Assembly (NCBI RefSeq): GCF_003987185.1
Contig: NZ_PIPS01000004.1
Coordinates: forward strand, 1-64,000
Reading direction: 5' to 3'
Source of the DNA: Idiomarina aquatica
GTDB lineage: Bacteria; Pseudomonadota; Gammaproteobacteria; Enterobacterales; Alteromonadaceae
DNA: 64,000 nucleotides
Made by a program: the position numbers and the translations under genes. Positions 48,152 to 56,693 of the stretch are shown here, piece after piece (the stretch's first letter is position 1; the number at the start of each line of letters is the position of its first letter). Under the pieces are notes generated by a model that was not told the origin of the DNA, searched no databases, and was given only the letters and a program-made list of their open reading frames with translations.

Positions 48152-49159
48152 TTAGCCCGGGTAGGGGACAAAGCCTACGGCTTTATAGACCTCTGCCAAC
48201 GTTGTGGCCGCTTTGGCACGTGCTTTATCCGCACCTTGCTTCATCACTTGTTGCAGAAACGCCGGATCGTTACGCATCTCCTGATAGCGCTGCTGGATAG
48301 GTTCAAGCATCGCCACAACAGCGTCCGCAACATCCGTCTTCAAGTGGCCGTACATTTTATCTTCGTACTCCGGCACAAGCTCGTCAATTGCTCGTCCACT
48401 CGCCGCCGACAAGATACTCAACAGGTTGGAGACTCCTGCTTTTTCCGCAGGATCAAAATAAATTCTAGCCTGTTCATCAGAGTCAGTTACCGCACGCTTT
48501 ATCTTCTTCGCGATCTTTTTCGGATCTTCCAGCAGACCTACATAGTTATTAGGGTTATCGTCCGATTTCGACATTTTTTTAGTGGGATCCTGCAACGACA
48601 TCACCCGCGCGCCGACTTTCGGAATCATTGGCTCAGGTACGGTAAATACCTCGCCGTATAAATTGTTAAACCGCTCTGCAACATTACGCGCTAGCTCCAG
48701 GTGCTGCTTCTGATCATCACCAACCGGAACTTCGTTCGCCTGATAAATCAGAATGTCCGCCGCCATCAGCGCAGGGTAGGTAAACAGACCTGCATTGATG
48801 TTGCCCGAATGACGCTGGGATTTGTCTTTAAACTGCGTCATCCGGTTCAGCTCACCCATTTGCGTGTAGCAGTTGAGTACCCAGGCGAGTTCAGCGTGCT
48901 CGGGTACGTGCGACTGAATGAACAAGGTGCTTTTATCCGGGTCAAGTCCGCAAGCCAGGTACAAGGCAAGGCCATCCAGAGTGGCTTCAGTCAGCTTTTG
49001 TGGTTCCTGGCGCACCGTTATGGCGTGTAAATCAACCAACATGAATTTGCAGTCGTGCGTATCCTGCATTTTCACCCAGTTACTGATTGCACCAATATAG
49101 TTACCGATTGAAAGCTGCCCTGAGGGCTGACATCCACTGAGTACTACGGGTTTTGACAT
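48152..49159 (-). CDS. trpS: Tryptophanyl-tRNA synthetase
   Basis: A 335-residue class I aminoacyl-tRNA synthetase that charges tRNA-Trp. The HIGH-type motif is [16 protein letters not shown] and the KMSKS loop is [13 protein letters not shown]. Length matches E. coli TrpS (334). It starts 1 bp after the rpe stop codon and precedes pabA, so rpe-trpS-pabA is one transcript. The gph gene that separates rpe and trpS in E. coli is absent here. Confidence 0.97.
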   Translation of the reverse strand: MSKPVVLSGCQPSGQLSIGNYIGAISNWVKMQDTHDCKFMLVDLHAITVRQEPQKLTEATLDGLALYLACGLDPDKSTLFIQSHVPEHAELAWVLNCYTQMGELNRMTQFKDKSQRHSGNINAGLFTYPALMAADILIYQANEVPVGDDQKQHLELARNVAERFNNLYGEVFTVPEPMIPKVGARVMSLQDPTKKMSKSDDNPNNYVGLLEDPKKIAKKIKRAVTDSDEQARIYFDPAEKAGVSNLLSILSAASGRAIDELVPEYEDKMYGHLKTDVADAVVAMLEPIQQRYQEMRNDPAFLQQVMKQGADKARAKAATTLAEVYKAVGFVPYPG

Positions 49160-49160
49160 C

Positions 49161-49838
49161 TTAGTTTCCTGAACTTGACTGAGAAATTTTTTGACGCATT
49201 TGTTGAATCACGTCAGCATAATTCGGTTGATTAAAAATTGCGGAGCCCGCCACAAACATGTCGGCACCCGCTGCAGCAATTTCGCCGATGTTATTGACGT
49301 TAACCCCACCATCGACTTCCAGACGAATATCGCGGCCACTGGCATCAATACGTTGACGCACCTGACGGAGCTTATCCAGCGTTGACGGAATGAACGACTG
49401 CCCGCCAAAGCCCGGGTTCACCGACATCAGCAGGATCACATCCAGCTTATCCATCACATGATCGAGATAGTGCAAGGGTGTCGCTGGGTTGAACACCAAC
49501 CCTGCCTGACATCCGTGCTCGCGGATCGTTTGCAAGGTTCTGTCGATGTGCTCTGACGCTTCCGGATGAAACGTAATAATGGACGCCCCGGCATCGGCAA
49601 AGTCAGGGATGATACGATCCACCGGTTTTACCATTAAATGTACGTCTATGGGCGCCGTGATGCCGTAATCCCGAAGCGCTTTACACACCATCGGGCCGAT
49701 GGTTAAATTTGGCACGTAGTGATTATCCATCACATCAAAGTGAATAACGTCAGCCCCGGCATCTAACACCGCGCTTACTTCTTCACCTAAACGGGCGAAG
49801 TCGGCGGATAAAATTGATGGCGCAATCCATGGTTGCAT
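49161..49838 (-). CDS. rpe: Ribulose-phosphate 3-epimerase
   Basis: Rpe interconverts ribulose-5-phosphate and xylulose-5-phosphate in the pentose phosphate pathway. The 225-residue TIM barrel has [15 protein letters not shown] at the N-terminus, the metal-binding [32 protein letters not shown] and DGGVN, all typical. The ATG was chosen because AGAGG lies 7 bases upstream; an ATG two codons earlier is only one base from it. It is the first gene of rpe-trpS-pabA. A TATAAT followed by a GC-rich discriminator (positions 49885-49880) is a probable promoter -10. Confidence 0.95.
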   Translation of the reverse strand: MQPWIAPSILSADFARLGEEVSAVLDAGADVIHFDVMDNHYVPNLTIGPMVCKALRDYGITAPIDVHLMVKPVDRIIPDFADAGASIITFHPEASEHIDRTLQTIREHGCQAGLVFNPATPLHYLDHVMDKLDVILLMSVNPGFGGQSFIPSTLDKLRQVRQRIDASGRDIRLEVDGGVNVNNIGEIAAAGADMFVAGSAIFNQPNYADVIQQMRQKISQSSSGN

Positions 49839-49879
49839 GCTCATGCCTCTTCGGTAACCTTCCTAAAAATTGTGCGCGG

Positions 49880-49885
49880 ATTATA
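49880..49885 (-). promoter_or_regulatory. Probable -10 element of the rpe-trpS-pabA operon
   Basis: On the minus strand TATAAT is followed by CCGCGC, a GC-rich discriminator. The best -35 at 17 bp is only TTTTTT, so recognition may depend on the extended context TGCTATAAT. It lies about 42 bp upstream of the rpe start. Confidence 0.6.
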
Positions 49886-49983
49886 GCAGGTAAACTGCGA
49901 CAAAAAAATTTCTCTTAAATTGCTAGTAATTGTAACAAATCGCTGATAAATTAATCAGCACTAGACACAGGAGAAAGATAGCG

Positions 49984-50310
49984 ATGTCTACTACGATAAA
50001 AACCATAACAATCACGAGCGCCGCGCTAAGCCTTGCTGCAGCCGGATTTTTGTTGTGGGCGCCAGCTTCTCCAGTGACCTCCGTCAGTAATTCTACACAG
50101 CAATGTGAGAAGTTATTGTCATCCTCTGAAACGCAACATACCGCGGCACAATGCCAAGCGCCATCAAACCAGGTGACTTGGAGTAATTGGGCTAAGGGTG
50201 AAAGTCGTTCTGCACAATTTCACTTTATTGATTTGTTTGAGTTGCTGTTCAGCAGTTCAGACTCTGCCAAAAAATCGACCGAACGTTTTAATCAACAATC
50301 GTCTCTGTGA
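49984..50310 (+). CDS. Small hypothetical protein with N-terminal membrane/signal segment
   Basis: A 108-residue protein that I do not recognise. The first 30 residues (TITSAALSLAAAGFLLWAPA) form a signal peptide or anchor. The rest is Ser/Gln-rich with two cysteines and a short hydrophobic patch (IDLFELLFSSS). A good ribosome-binding site (AGGAGAAAG) makes it a likely real gene. Its TGA overlaps the ATG of a DUF2970 gene (TGATG), so the two are coupled. A perfect inverted repeat GCTGAT/ATCAGC (49942-49959) lies in its upstream region. Confidence 0.6.
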   Translation: MSTTIKTITITSAALSLAAAGFLLWAPASPVTSVSNSTQQCEKLLSSSETQHTAAQCQAPSNQVTWSNWAKGESRSAQFHFIDLFELLFSSSDSAKKSTERFNQQSSL

Positions 50311-50522
50311 TGTCTGAGCGGAAGTCACGCCCCGGGATCATCAGCGCAATATTGAGTGTTATTGCCGCCTTTTTTGGGGTGCAGAGTGAGTCCAATCGCC
50401 AACGCGACTTTCAGCATGGAAACCCACTGATCTACATCGTTATTGGCGTGGTTCTGGCCGTTATTATGGTGTTGGGACTGGTCGGCATCGTCAATTGGGT
50501 GCTTGCCGCCAGCCCCAGTTAG
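50310..50522 (+). CDS. DUF2970-family small membrane protein
   Basis: A 70-residue protein with SAILSVIAAFFGVQSESNRQRDF, the DUF2970 signature, followed by one transmembrane helix (about residues 41-66). Probably an inner-membrane protein with a short cytoplasmic N-terminus. No function is known to me. The ATG overlaps the stop codon of the upstream small hypothetical gene. It converges on prlC. Confidence 0.8.
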   Translation: MSERKSRPGIISAILSVIAAFFGVQSESNRQRDFQHGNPLIYIVIGVVLAVIMVLGLVGIVNWVLAASPS

Positions 50523-50531
50523 GATCAAGGC

Positions 50532-52577
50532 TTATGCCGCGATACCGCTGTGTCGGAGTAATGGCGTTACTTCCGGCTCGCGGCCACGGAATTCGACAAA
50601 TAAGTCAGCAGCACTGCGACTGCCACCGCGTTCGAGAATACACGTTAGGAAATCACGTCCGGTTGCAGCACTAAAGATACCTTCTTCCTCAAACCGAGAA
50701 AAAGCATCTGCGGAGAGCACTTCAGCCCACTTGTAACTGTAATACCCTGCGGCATAACCACCGGCAAAAATGTGTCCAAAACTGTGCTGAAAACGGTTGT
50801 AAGACGGTGGCATGCGTACGGCAACTTGCTCTCTGACTTGTTGCAGTACGTCATTAATACGTGCTCCCTGCTGTTCGTCGTATTCGCAATGCAGGCGCAT
50901 ATCAAACAGCGAAAACTCAAGTTGTCGAACCATTTGCATGGCCGACTGGAAGTTTTTTGCAGCCAGCATTTTCTCCAGCAGTTCTTCTGGCAACGGTTCA
51001 CCGGTTTCGTAATGCCCGGAGATATAAGCCAGCGCCTCGGGCTCCCAACACCAATTTTCTAAAAACTGGCTTGGCAACTCGACGGCATCCCATTCCACGC
51101 CATTAATCCCAGAAACGCCCGCGGTATCAATTTGCGTGAGCATATGATGCAACCCATGGCCAAATTCGTGGAATAATGTCACCACCTCATCGTGAGTGAA
51201 TAGCGCCGGTTTACCGCCCACGGGCTTATTGAAGTTACAGGTTAAAAAGGCAACCGGGTTTTGTAGTTCGCCATCCGGCTTTTTACGACGGCCAACGCAG
51301 TCGGCCATCCACGCCCCGCCACGTTTGCCGGCGCGTGCGTATAAGTCAAGATAGAAGCTACCGCGCAGTCTGCCATCGGCATCATGAATGCGGAAAAAGC
51401 GCACGTGCTGATGCCACTTATTAACGTCTTTTTGTTCGCTGACCGTCATACCGAACAGCCGCTTAACCACCTCAAACAACCCATTTAAAACTTGTTGCTC
51501 AGGAAAGTAAGGCCGCAACACTTCATCAGAAATGGCATAACGTTGCTGTTTTAGTTGCTCACTGTAATAGGGCACATCCCAGGCTTCTAGTTCTGTCACC
51601 CCTTGCTCAGCAGCGTACTGTTCAACTTCAGCGTATTCTTGTTTCGCCTGCGGTAATGATTTGTCGGCGAGGTCGTTTAGGAACGCCAGCACCTGTTCAG
51701 GACTGTCTGCCATTTTCGTGTGCAGCGACATCTCGGCATAGTCATTAAAACCCAGTAACTTGGCTAACTCATGCCGCAATGCCAGTGTTTCGTTCATGAT
51801 CTCTGTATTATCGAACTGTCCACCGTTTGGTCCGGTCTCGGATGCCCGGGTTGTGAACGCGTAATACATTTCCCGCCGTAATTCCCGATCCTCGGCATAC
51901 AGCATCACCGGTAGATAACTTGGAATGTCCAAGGTGAATAACCACCCACCCTGCTCCCCGGCGGCTTCTGCAGCAGCTTCTTTGATGCTGTCCGGGAGAC
52001 CGGCTAGGCGTTCCTCATCGGTAATGTGACAGGTCCAGGCATGGGTCGCATCGAGCAGATGATTACTGAACTGCGATGACAACTCCGACAGCCGGCTGGT
52101 GATTTGTGCATAACGTTGCTTATCAGCGTCGTCGAGATCAACGCCCGACAAATGAAAATCACGCAGGGTATCGGTAATCAGCTTTTGTTGCGCCTCGCTC
52201 AGCGTTTCAAACTCATCACTGTGACGCAACGACTGATACGCATCGAATAGGCCCCGATGCTGACCGACAAAAGTGCTGTAGTCCGATAGTAGCGGTAAAC
52301 AGGCATCATGAGCCTCGCGCAGCTCTGCCGTACTTACCACGGCATTAAGGTGCGATACAGGCGCCCACACTTTTTCAATAGCTTCGTCGGCATCGGTCAA
52401 TGGTTCCACTAACCCGTTCCAGCTAAAGTCACCGGCCGCCAGCACATCGTCAATCGTACCTCTGGCCTCTGCCAAGCGTTGCTTAACCGCTGGCACGATA
52501 TGTTCCGGTTTAATGGCTTCAAAATCCGGCAGGCTCTCGCCGCTTTCGTGCACCGCTAACAGTGGGTTATCGCTCAT
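50532..52577 (-). CDS. prlC: Oligopeptidase A (M3 metallopeptidase)
   Basis: PrlC/OpdA is a cytoplasmic zinc endopeptidase that degrades short peptides, including cleaved signal peptides. The 681-residue protein has the M3 zinc motif LFHEFGHGLHHML (HExxH, here HEFGH), the downstream Glu in GVEWDAVELPSQF and a Tyr/His-rich C-terminal GHIFAGGYAAGYYSYKWAE. Length matches E. coli OpdA (680). It is monocistronic and divergent from the DPP-IV-like gene. Confidence 0.97.
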   Translation of the reverse strand: MSDNPLLAVHESGESLPDFEAIKPEHIVPAVKQRLAEARGTIDDVLAAGDFSWNGLVEPLTDADEAIEKVWAPVSHLNAVVSTAELREAHDACLPLLSDYSTFVGQHRGLFDAYQSLRHSDEFETLSEAQQKLITDTLRDFHLSGVDLDDADKQRYAQITSRLSELSSQFSNHLLDATHAWTCHITDEERLAGLPDSIKEAAAEAAGEQGGWLFTLDIPSYLPVMLYAEDRELRREMYYAFTTRASETGPNGGQFDNTEIMNETLALRHELAKLLGFNDYAEMSLHTKMADSPEQVLAFLNDLADKSLPQAKQEYAEVEQYAAEQGVTELEAWDVPYYSEQLKQQRYAISDEVLRPYFPEQQVLNGLFEVVKRLFGMTVSEQKDVNKWHQHVRFFRIHDADGRLRGSFYLDLYARAGKRGGAWMADCVGRRKKPDGELQNPVAFLTCNFNKPVGGKPALFTHDEVVTLFHEFGHGLHHMLTQIDTAGVSGINGVEWDAVELPSQFLENWCWEPEALAYISGHYETGEPLPEELLEKMLAAKNFQSAMQMVRQLEFSLFDMRLHCEYDEQQGARINDVLQQVREQVAVRMPPSYNRFQHSFGHIFAGGYAAGYYSYKWAEVLSADAFSRFEEEGIFSAATGRDFLTCILERGGSRSAADLFVEFRGREPEVTPLLRHSGIAA

Positions 52578-52662
52578 CTTTGCCTCATCAATTTATCTAA
52601 CGTAATAATCTACGGATTAACTCTGGATATTGGGCTATTTGTCTCATCTTCAAGTCAAGCCT

Positions 52663-52691
52663 CTGACTTTCGCGTTCGGTTAAGCTATCAT
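52663..52691 (+). promoter_or_regulatory. Probable promoter of the DPP-IV-like gene
   Basis: CTGACT and TATCAT are 17 bp apart, four of six matches each to the sigma-70 hexamers, giving a leader of about 60 nt. Within it GGCACA and TGTGCC form an inverted repeat (52696-52723) that could fold in the 5' UTR or bind a regulator. Confidence 0.5.
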
Positions 52692-52757
52692 CATAGGCAC
52701 AAAAATTTCGACACCCATGTGCCAACTATCGTTTTCTAATAATAAAAAGGCTTACCA

Positions 52758-55046
52758 ATGTCCGTTTGTAAACCATTTATTCTTCCTTTGCTGGCCGGTG
52801 CTTTTACGGTTATCTCGCTGAGCGGCTGCAGTAGTACCGATACGGTGCCAGTCACTGAGATCGCTCAGACTGACCGCCAGCCCCTGAACATTGAGTCCAT
52901 TTATGCCAGTGATACTTTCCGCTTAGAGTATCCGGCGCCCACTCGCTGGTTGGAAGATGGCTCAGGCTATACCACTCTCGAAGCGTCAGACTCTGCTAAC
53001 GGTCGGGATATTGTTCGTTACCATCCGGAAACCAACCAACGCGATGTTCTGGTCAGTGCCGAACAACTGACACCTAAAGAGGCTGAACGAGCCCTTGATA
53101 TCGCCGATTATCAGTGGTCTGCCGACGGTAGCAAAGTATTAATTTTTACCAACACCAAGCGTTCATGGCGTACTCATACACTGGGTGACTACTGGGTTCT
53201 TGATCGCAACAGCAACGAGCTCCGGCAGTTAGGTGGTAACGCACCCGAATCAACGCTACAGTTTGCTAAATTTAATCCGCAGGGTGATAAAGTCGCCTAC
53301 GTGATGCAGAACAACATTTACGTACAGGACCTGACTGACTTTAACATTACGCCGATAACCGCGGATGGCGATGAGTTTATCGTGAATGGCACATTTGATT
53401 GGGTGAACGAAGAAGAGTTTTTCCTTCGTGATGGTTTCCGCTGGAGTCCCGACGGTGAGCATATTGCCTATTGGCAGTTGAATACCGAAGGCACTCCGTT
53501 ATTCACCATGATCAACAATACCGATGAGCTCTATCCGACGCTCAAGCAGTTTCCTTATCCGAAAGTGGGTGAGGTCAATGCATCAATGCGCATCGGCGTC
53601 GTTGACGCCAATGGCGGTGATACCACCTGGATGCAAACGCCCGGTGACCCACGCCAACACTATTTAGTTCGTATGCAGTGGGCGGGCAACAATCAGCAAC
53701 TCCTGATTCAACAGCTAACCCGGAAACAACACATTAATCGCGTATTTCTTAGCGACATTAACAACGGCAAAACCCAGGAACTGATCCGCGAAACCACAGA
53801 ATCATGGGCAGAGTATGTCGATGACGTTAAATTTATGGACAACGGTGAGCGTTTCACCTGGCTGTCCGAACGCTCGGGTTACCGCCACCTCTACGTGGTC
53901 AATAAATCTTCGGGCGCAATGACGGCGGTAACCCAGGGCAAATGGGATGTGGTTGAAGTCCTGCGAATCAATGAGTCCAGTGGCTGGGTTTATTTTATCG
54001 CGTCACCGGAGAACCCTCTTGAGCGCTACTTATTCCGGGCGACCTTAGACGGCAGCGGAGTGCTACAGCGGTTAACTCCGGATCAGGCTGGCACCCATGC
54101 GTACAGCATTTCTCAGGACGGTCGCTATGCCGAGCACACGTTCAGTGCCGTTGACCAGGTACCGCAAACCCATATGGTTCGACTGCCTGAACACGACGTC
54201 ATTCGTCCGGTTGTTGTTAACCAGGACGTACAGCAAGCTGTCGATAACATCCAGCGTCAGCCACTCGAGTTTTTCCGCGTCGAAGCGCGCGATGGCGTTG
54301 CGCTGGACGGCTATATTATGCGTCCGGCAGATTTTGATCCCAGCAAAAAATACCCCATTTTGTTTTATGTTTACGGCGAGCCCTGGGGTCAAACCGTCGC
54401 CAATAAATGGGGAGGATCAACCTACCTGTGGCACACCATGCTCACGCAACAGGGCTATATTGTTGCCTCCATAGACAACCGCGGTACTAAGTCTCCACGC
54501 GGCTTTGAATGGCGCCGTTCCATTTACAAAAATCTTGGTGTTATCACCGTACGTGATCAGTACGACGCCTTGCAGGCAATGGCCGAGCGCTGGGAATTTA
54601 TCGATACTGACCGAGTCGGTATTTGGGGTCATAGCGGTGGCGGTTCACAAACCCTCAATGCGCTATTCCGTTATCCCGACACCTATCACATGGGCATGGC
54701 GCTGGCTCCGGTACCGGATTTAACGCTTTATGACACCATTTATCAGGAACGCTATTCCGGCTTGCTACCGGAATCGGCCGAACGCTATAAAGAAACCTCG
54801 GCGATCACGCATGCCGAACATTTACAGGGCGACTTGTTACTGGTACATGGCACGGGGGACGATAACGTGCACTTTCAGGGTTCTGAACGACTGGTCAACG
54901 AGCTCATAAAACACGGTAAGCAATTTGAGTTTTTTGCGTATCCAAATCGTTCACATGGTATTTACGAGGGTGAGGGAACCGTCCCCCATTTACGCACCAT
55001 GATGACCGAGTTTGTGCAGGAGCATTTGCCTGCCGGCGGCCGTTAA
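52758..55046 (+). CDS. Dipeptidyl-peptidase IV-like S9 serine peptidase (lipoprotein)
   Basis: A 762-residue exported prolyl dipeptidase. The signal peptide ends in LSGC (Cys24), so it is probably lipid-anchored. The N-terminal beta-propeller has the DPP-IV DWVNEEEFF double-Glu motif that binds the peptide N-terminus. The C-terminal alpha/beta-hydrolase domain gives the triad Ser626 in WGHSGGGSQ, Asp701 in GTGDDNVHF and His733 in RSHGIYE. It should release X-Pro (and X-Ala) dipeptides from peptides entering the periplasm. With prlC and the M16 protease nearby, this suggests a protein-degrading lifestyle. Confidence 0.94.
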   Translation: MSVCKPFILPLLAGAFTVISLSGCSSTDTVPVTEIAQTDRQPLNIESIYASDTFRLEYPAPTRWLEDGSGYTTLEASDSANGRDIVRYHPETNQRDVLVSAEQLTPKEAERALDIADYQWSADGSKVLIFTNTKRSWRTHTLGDYWVLDRNSNELRQLGGNAPESTLQFAKFNPQGDKVAYVMQNNIYVQDLTDFNITPITADGDEFIVNGTFDWVNEEEFFLRDGFRWSPDGEHIAYWQLNTEGTPLFTMINNTDELYPTLKQFPYPKVGEVNASMRIGVVDANGGDTTWMQTPGDPRQHYLVRMQWAGNNQQLLIQQLTRKQHINRVFLSDINNGKTQELIRETTESWAEYVDDVKFMDNGERFTWLSERSGYRHLYVVNKSSGAMTAVTQGKWDVVEVLRINESSGWVYFIASPENPLERYLFRATLDGSGVLQRLTPDQAGTHAYSISQDGRYAEHTFSAVDQVPQTHMVRLPEHDVIRPVVVNQDVQQAVDNIQRQPLEFFRVEARDGVALDGYIMRPADFDPSKKYPILFYVYGEPWGQTVANKWGGSTYLWHTMLTQQGYIVASIDNRGTKSPRGFEWRRSIYKNLGVITVRDQYDALQAMAERWEFIDTDRVGIWGHSGGGSQTLNALFRYPDTYHMGMALAPVPDLTLYDTIYQERYSGLLPESAERYKETSAITHAEHLQGDLLLVHGTGDDNVHFQGSERLVNELIKHGKQFEFFAYPNRSHGIYEGEGTVPHLRTMMTEFVQEHLPAGGR

Positions 55047-55092
55047 CCGCTGATCTTTCGATAACCGCAATCGGTATTAACACATAACATCA

Positions 55093-55125
55093 CCCCGTAT
55101 CTGCATTGCATGATGCGGGGTTTTT
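55093..55125 (+). terminator. Terminator after the DPP-IV-like gene
   Basis: ACCCCGTATCTGCA and TGCATGATGCGGGGT form a long, slightly imperfect stem followed by TTTTTCTT. It lies 46 bp past the peptidase stop and separates it from gor. Confidence 0.82.
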
Positions 55126-55171
55126 CTTCAAGATAAGCGCATTTATAGGTTTTTTACAGGAGTTAAGCAGT

Positions 55172-56524
55172 ATGAGCAGACATTATGACTACCTTGCAAT
55201 TGGTGCCGGCAGCGGCGGCATTGCATCAGCCAACCGCGCCGCTATTCGTGGTGCTAAAGCGGCGGTTATCGAAGCCAAAGCGGTTGGCGGCACATGCGTT
55301 AACGTAGGGTGTGTTCCCAAGAAAGTCATGTGGTATGGCGCTCATGTTGCAGAAGCTCTGAAATACTCACCAGCCTATGGTTTCGACGTCGAGCAGAAAG
55401 GATTCGACTGGGCCACCATGGTGAAAAATCGTGAAGCCTACATCGAACGAATCCATGGTGGTTATCATCGTGGCTTTCAGGGTAACGGGGTTGAGTTTAT
55501 CGAAGGCTTCGCAAAATTTGTCGATCATCGTACCGTAGAAGTGAATGGCGAGCACATCACCGCCGATCACATTACCATCGCAACCGGTGGCCGTCCTCTG
55601 ATTCCTGAGATCCCTGGTGCGGAATACGGCATCGACTCAGATGGCTTCTTTGCTCTCACAGAACAGCCCAAGAAAGCCGCTGTCGTAGGCGCGGGCTATA
55701 TCGCCGTGGAAATCGCCGGCGTGTTTCACGCGTTAGGTACTGACACGCATTTACTGGTACGTCGTGATCGCCCGCTACGGAATTTTGACAAATACATCAC
55801 CGATGGCCTGCTCGAACGGATGAAACAAGACGGTCCCGAGTTGCATACCGAAACCACGGTCAAAGAGGTGGTGAAAGAAGCCGATGGAACACTGACACTG
55901 CACTATGAAAATGGACAGTCACTGCAAGGCGTTGATTGTCTGGTTTGGGCCATCGGCCGAGTTCCGGCAACCGACAGTATTAATATCGAGTGTACGGGTG
56001 TAGAACTGGATGCCGACGGCTTTATTCAGGTTGATAAGTACCAGAATACCAACGTCCAGGGTATTTATGCCGTTGGTGATAATACCGGAGCTGCCGCGCT
56101 GACCCCGGTCGCAATCAAAGCTGGCCGGCAATTGGCTGAGCGACTGTTCAATGACATGCCGGATGCGCACATGGATTACGACAATATTCCAACCGTCGTT
56201 TTCAGTCACCCCACCATTGGTACGGTAGGACTGAGCGAAGAAGATGCTATCGTTAAATACGGCGCCAGCAATATCAAAGTGTATACGTCATCGTTCGCCG
56301 CCATGTACAACGCGGTCACACCTCACCGTGCACTCAGTTATTTCAAGTTGGTGTGCTACGGTCCGGAAGAAAAAGTGGTTGGCATTCATGGTATCGGCGA
56401 AGGTATGGATGAAATCTTACAGGGCTTCGCCGTAGCGGTGAAAATGGGCGCCCGCAAATCCGATCTGGATGCTACGGTTGCCTTGCACCCGACCTCTGCC
56501 GAAGAGTTCGTAACGCTGCGCTAA
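55172..56524 (+). CDS. gor: Glutathione reductase (NADPH)
   Basis: Gor keeps glutathione reduced with NADPH and FAD. The 450-residue length equals that of E. coli Gor. The FAD motif is [15 protein letters not shown], the redox disulfide is in [16 protein letters not shown], the NADPH motif is [13 protein letters not shown] with the following LVRRDRPLR arginines, and the C-terminal catalytic histidine is in [12 protein letters not shown]. The ATG before [10 protein letters not shown] was chosen since the AGGAG ribosome-binding site lies upstream and the E. coli N-terminus matches; a longer frame has no support. It is followed by a terminator and is monocistronic. Confidence 0.97.
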   Translation: MSRHYDYLAIGAGSGGIASANRAAIRGAKAAVIEAKAVGGTCVNVGCVPKKVMWYGAHVAEALKYSPAYGFDVEQKGFDWATMVKNREAYIERIHGGYHRGFQGNGVEFIEGFAKFVDHRTVEVNGEHITADHITIATGGRPLIPEIPGAEYGIDSDGFFALTEQPKKAAVVGAGYIAVEIAGVFHALGTDTHLLVRRDRPLRNFDKYITDGLLERMKQDGPELHTETTVKEVVKEADGTLTLHYENGQSLQGVDCLVWAIGRVPATDSINIECTGVELDADGFIQVDKYQNTNVQGIYAVGDNTGAAALTPVAIKAGRQLAERLFNDMPDAHMDYDNIPTVVFSHPTIGTVGLSEEDAIVKYGASNIKVYTSSFAAMYNAVTPHRALSYFKLVCYGPEEKVVGIHGIGEGMDEILQGFAVAVKMGARKSDLDATVALHPTSAEEFVTLR

Positions 56525-56544
56525 GCCGCACTCCTCGTTGTCAC

Positions 56545-56570
56545 AAGCCGGCTATAATGCCGGCTTTTTA
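56545..56570 (+). terminator. Rho-independent terminator of gor
   Basis: AAGCCGGC, loop TATAAT, GCCGGCTT followed by TTTATT is an intrinsic terminator about 20 bp after gor. Confidence 0.92.
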
Positions 56571-56693
56571 TTGCCCGTAAGGCGTTGTTAAAACTCTGTT
56601 ACAAAGTTTCTGCCAGAAGCACTGCGATTGTCTAAGCCTTAATGCTAGAGTCATACTAACCACTATGACCCCATGTATTGAGAAACCATCATC

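Noticed and set aside
50772-51106. Several rightward frames opposite prlC
   Set aside because: Three overlapping frames all lie in the mirror of the HEFGH-containing peptidase gene; none has a start signal or a recognisable product.
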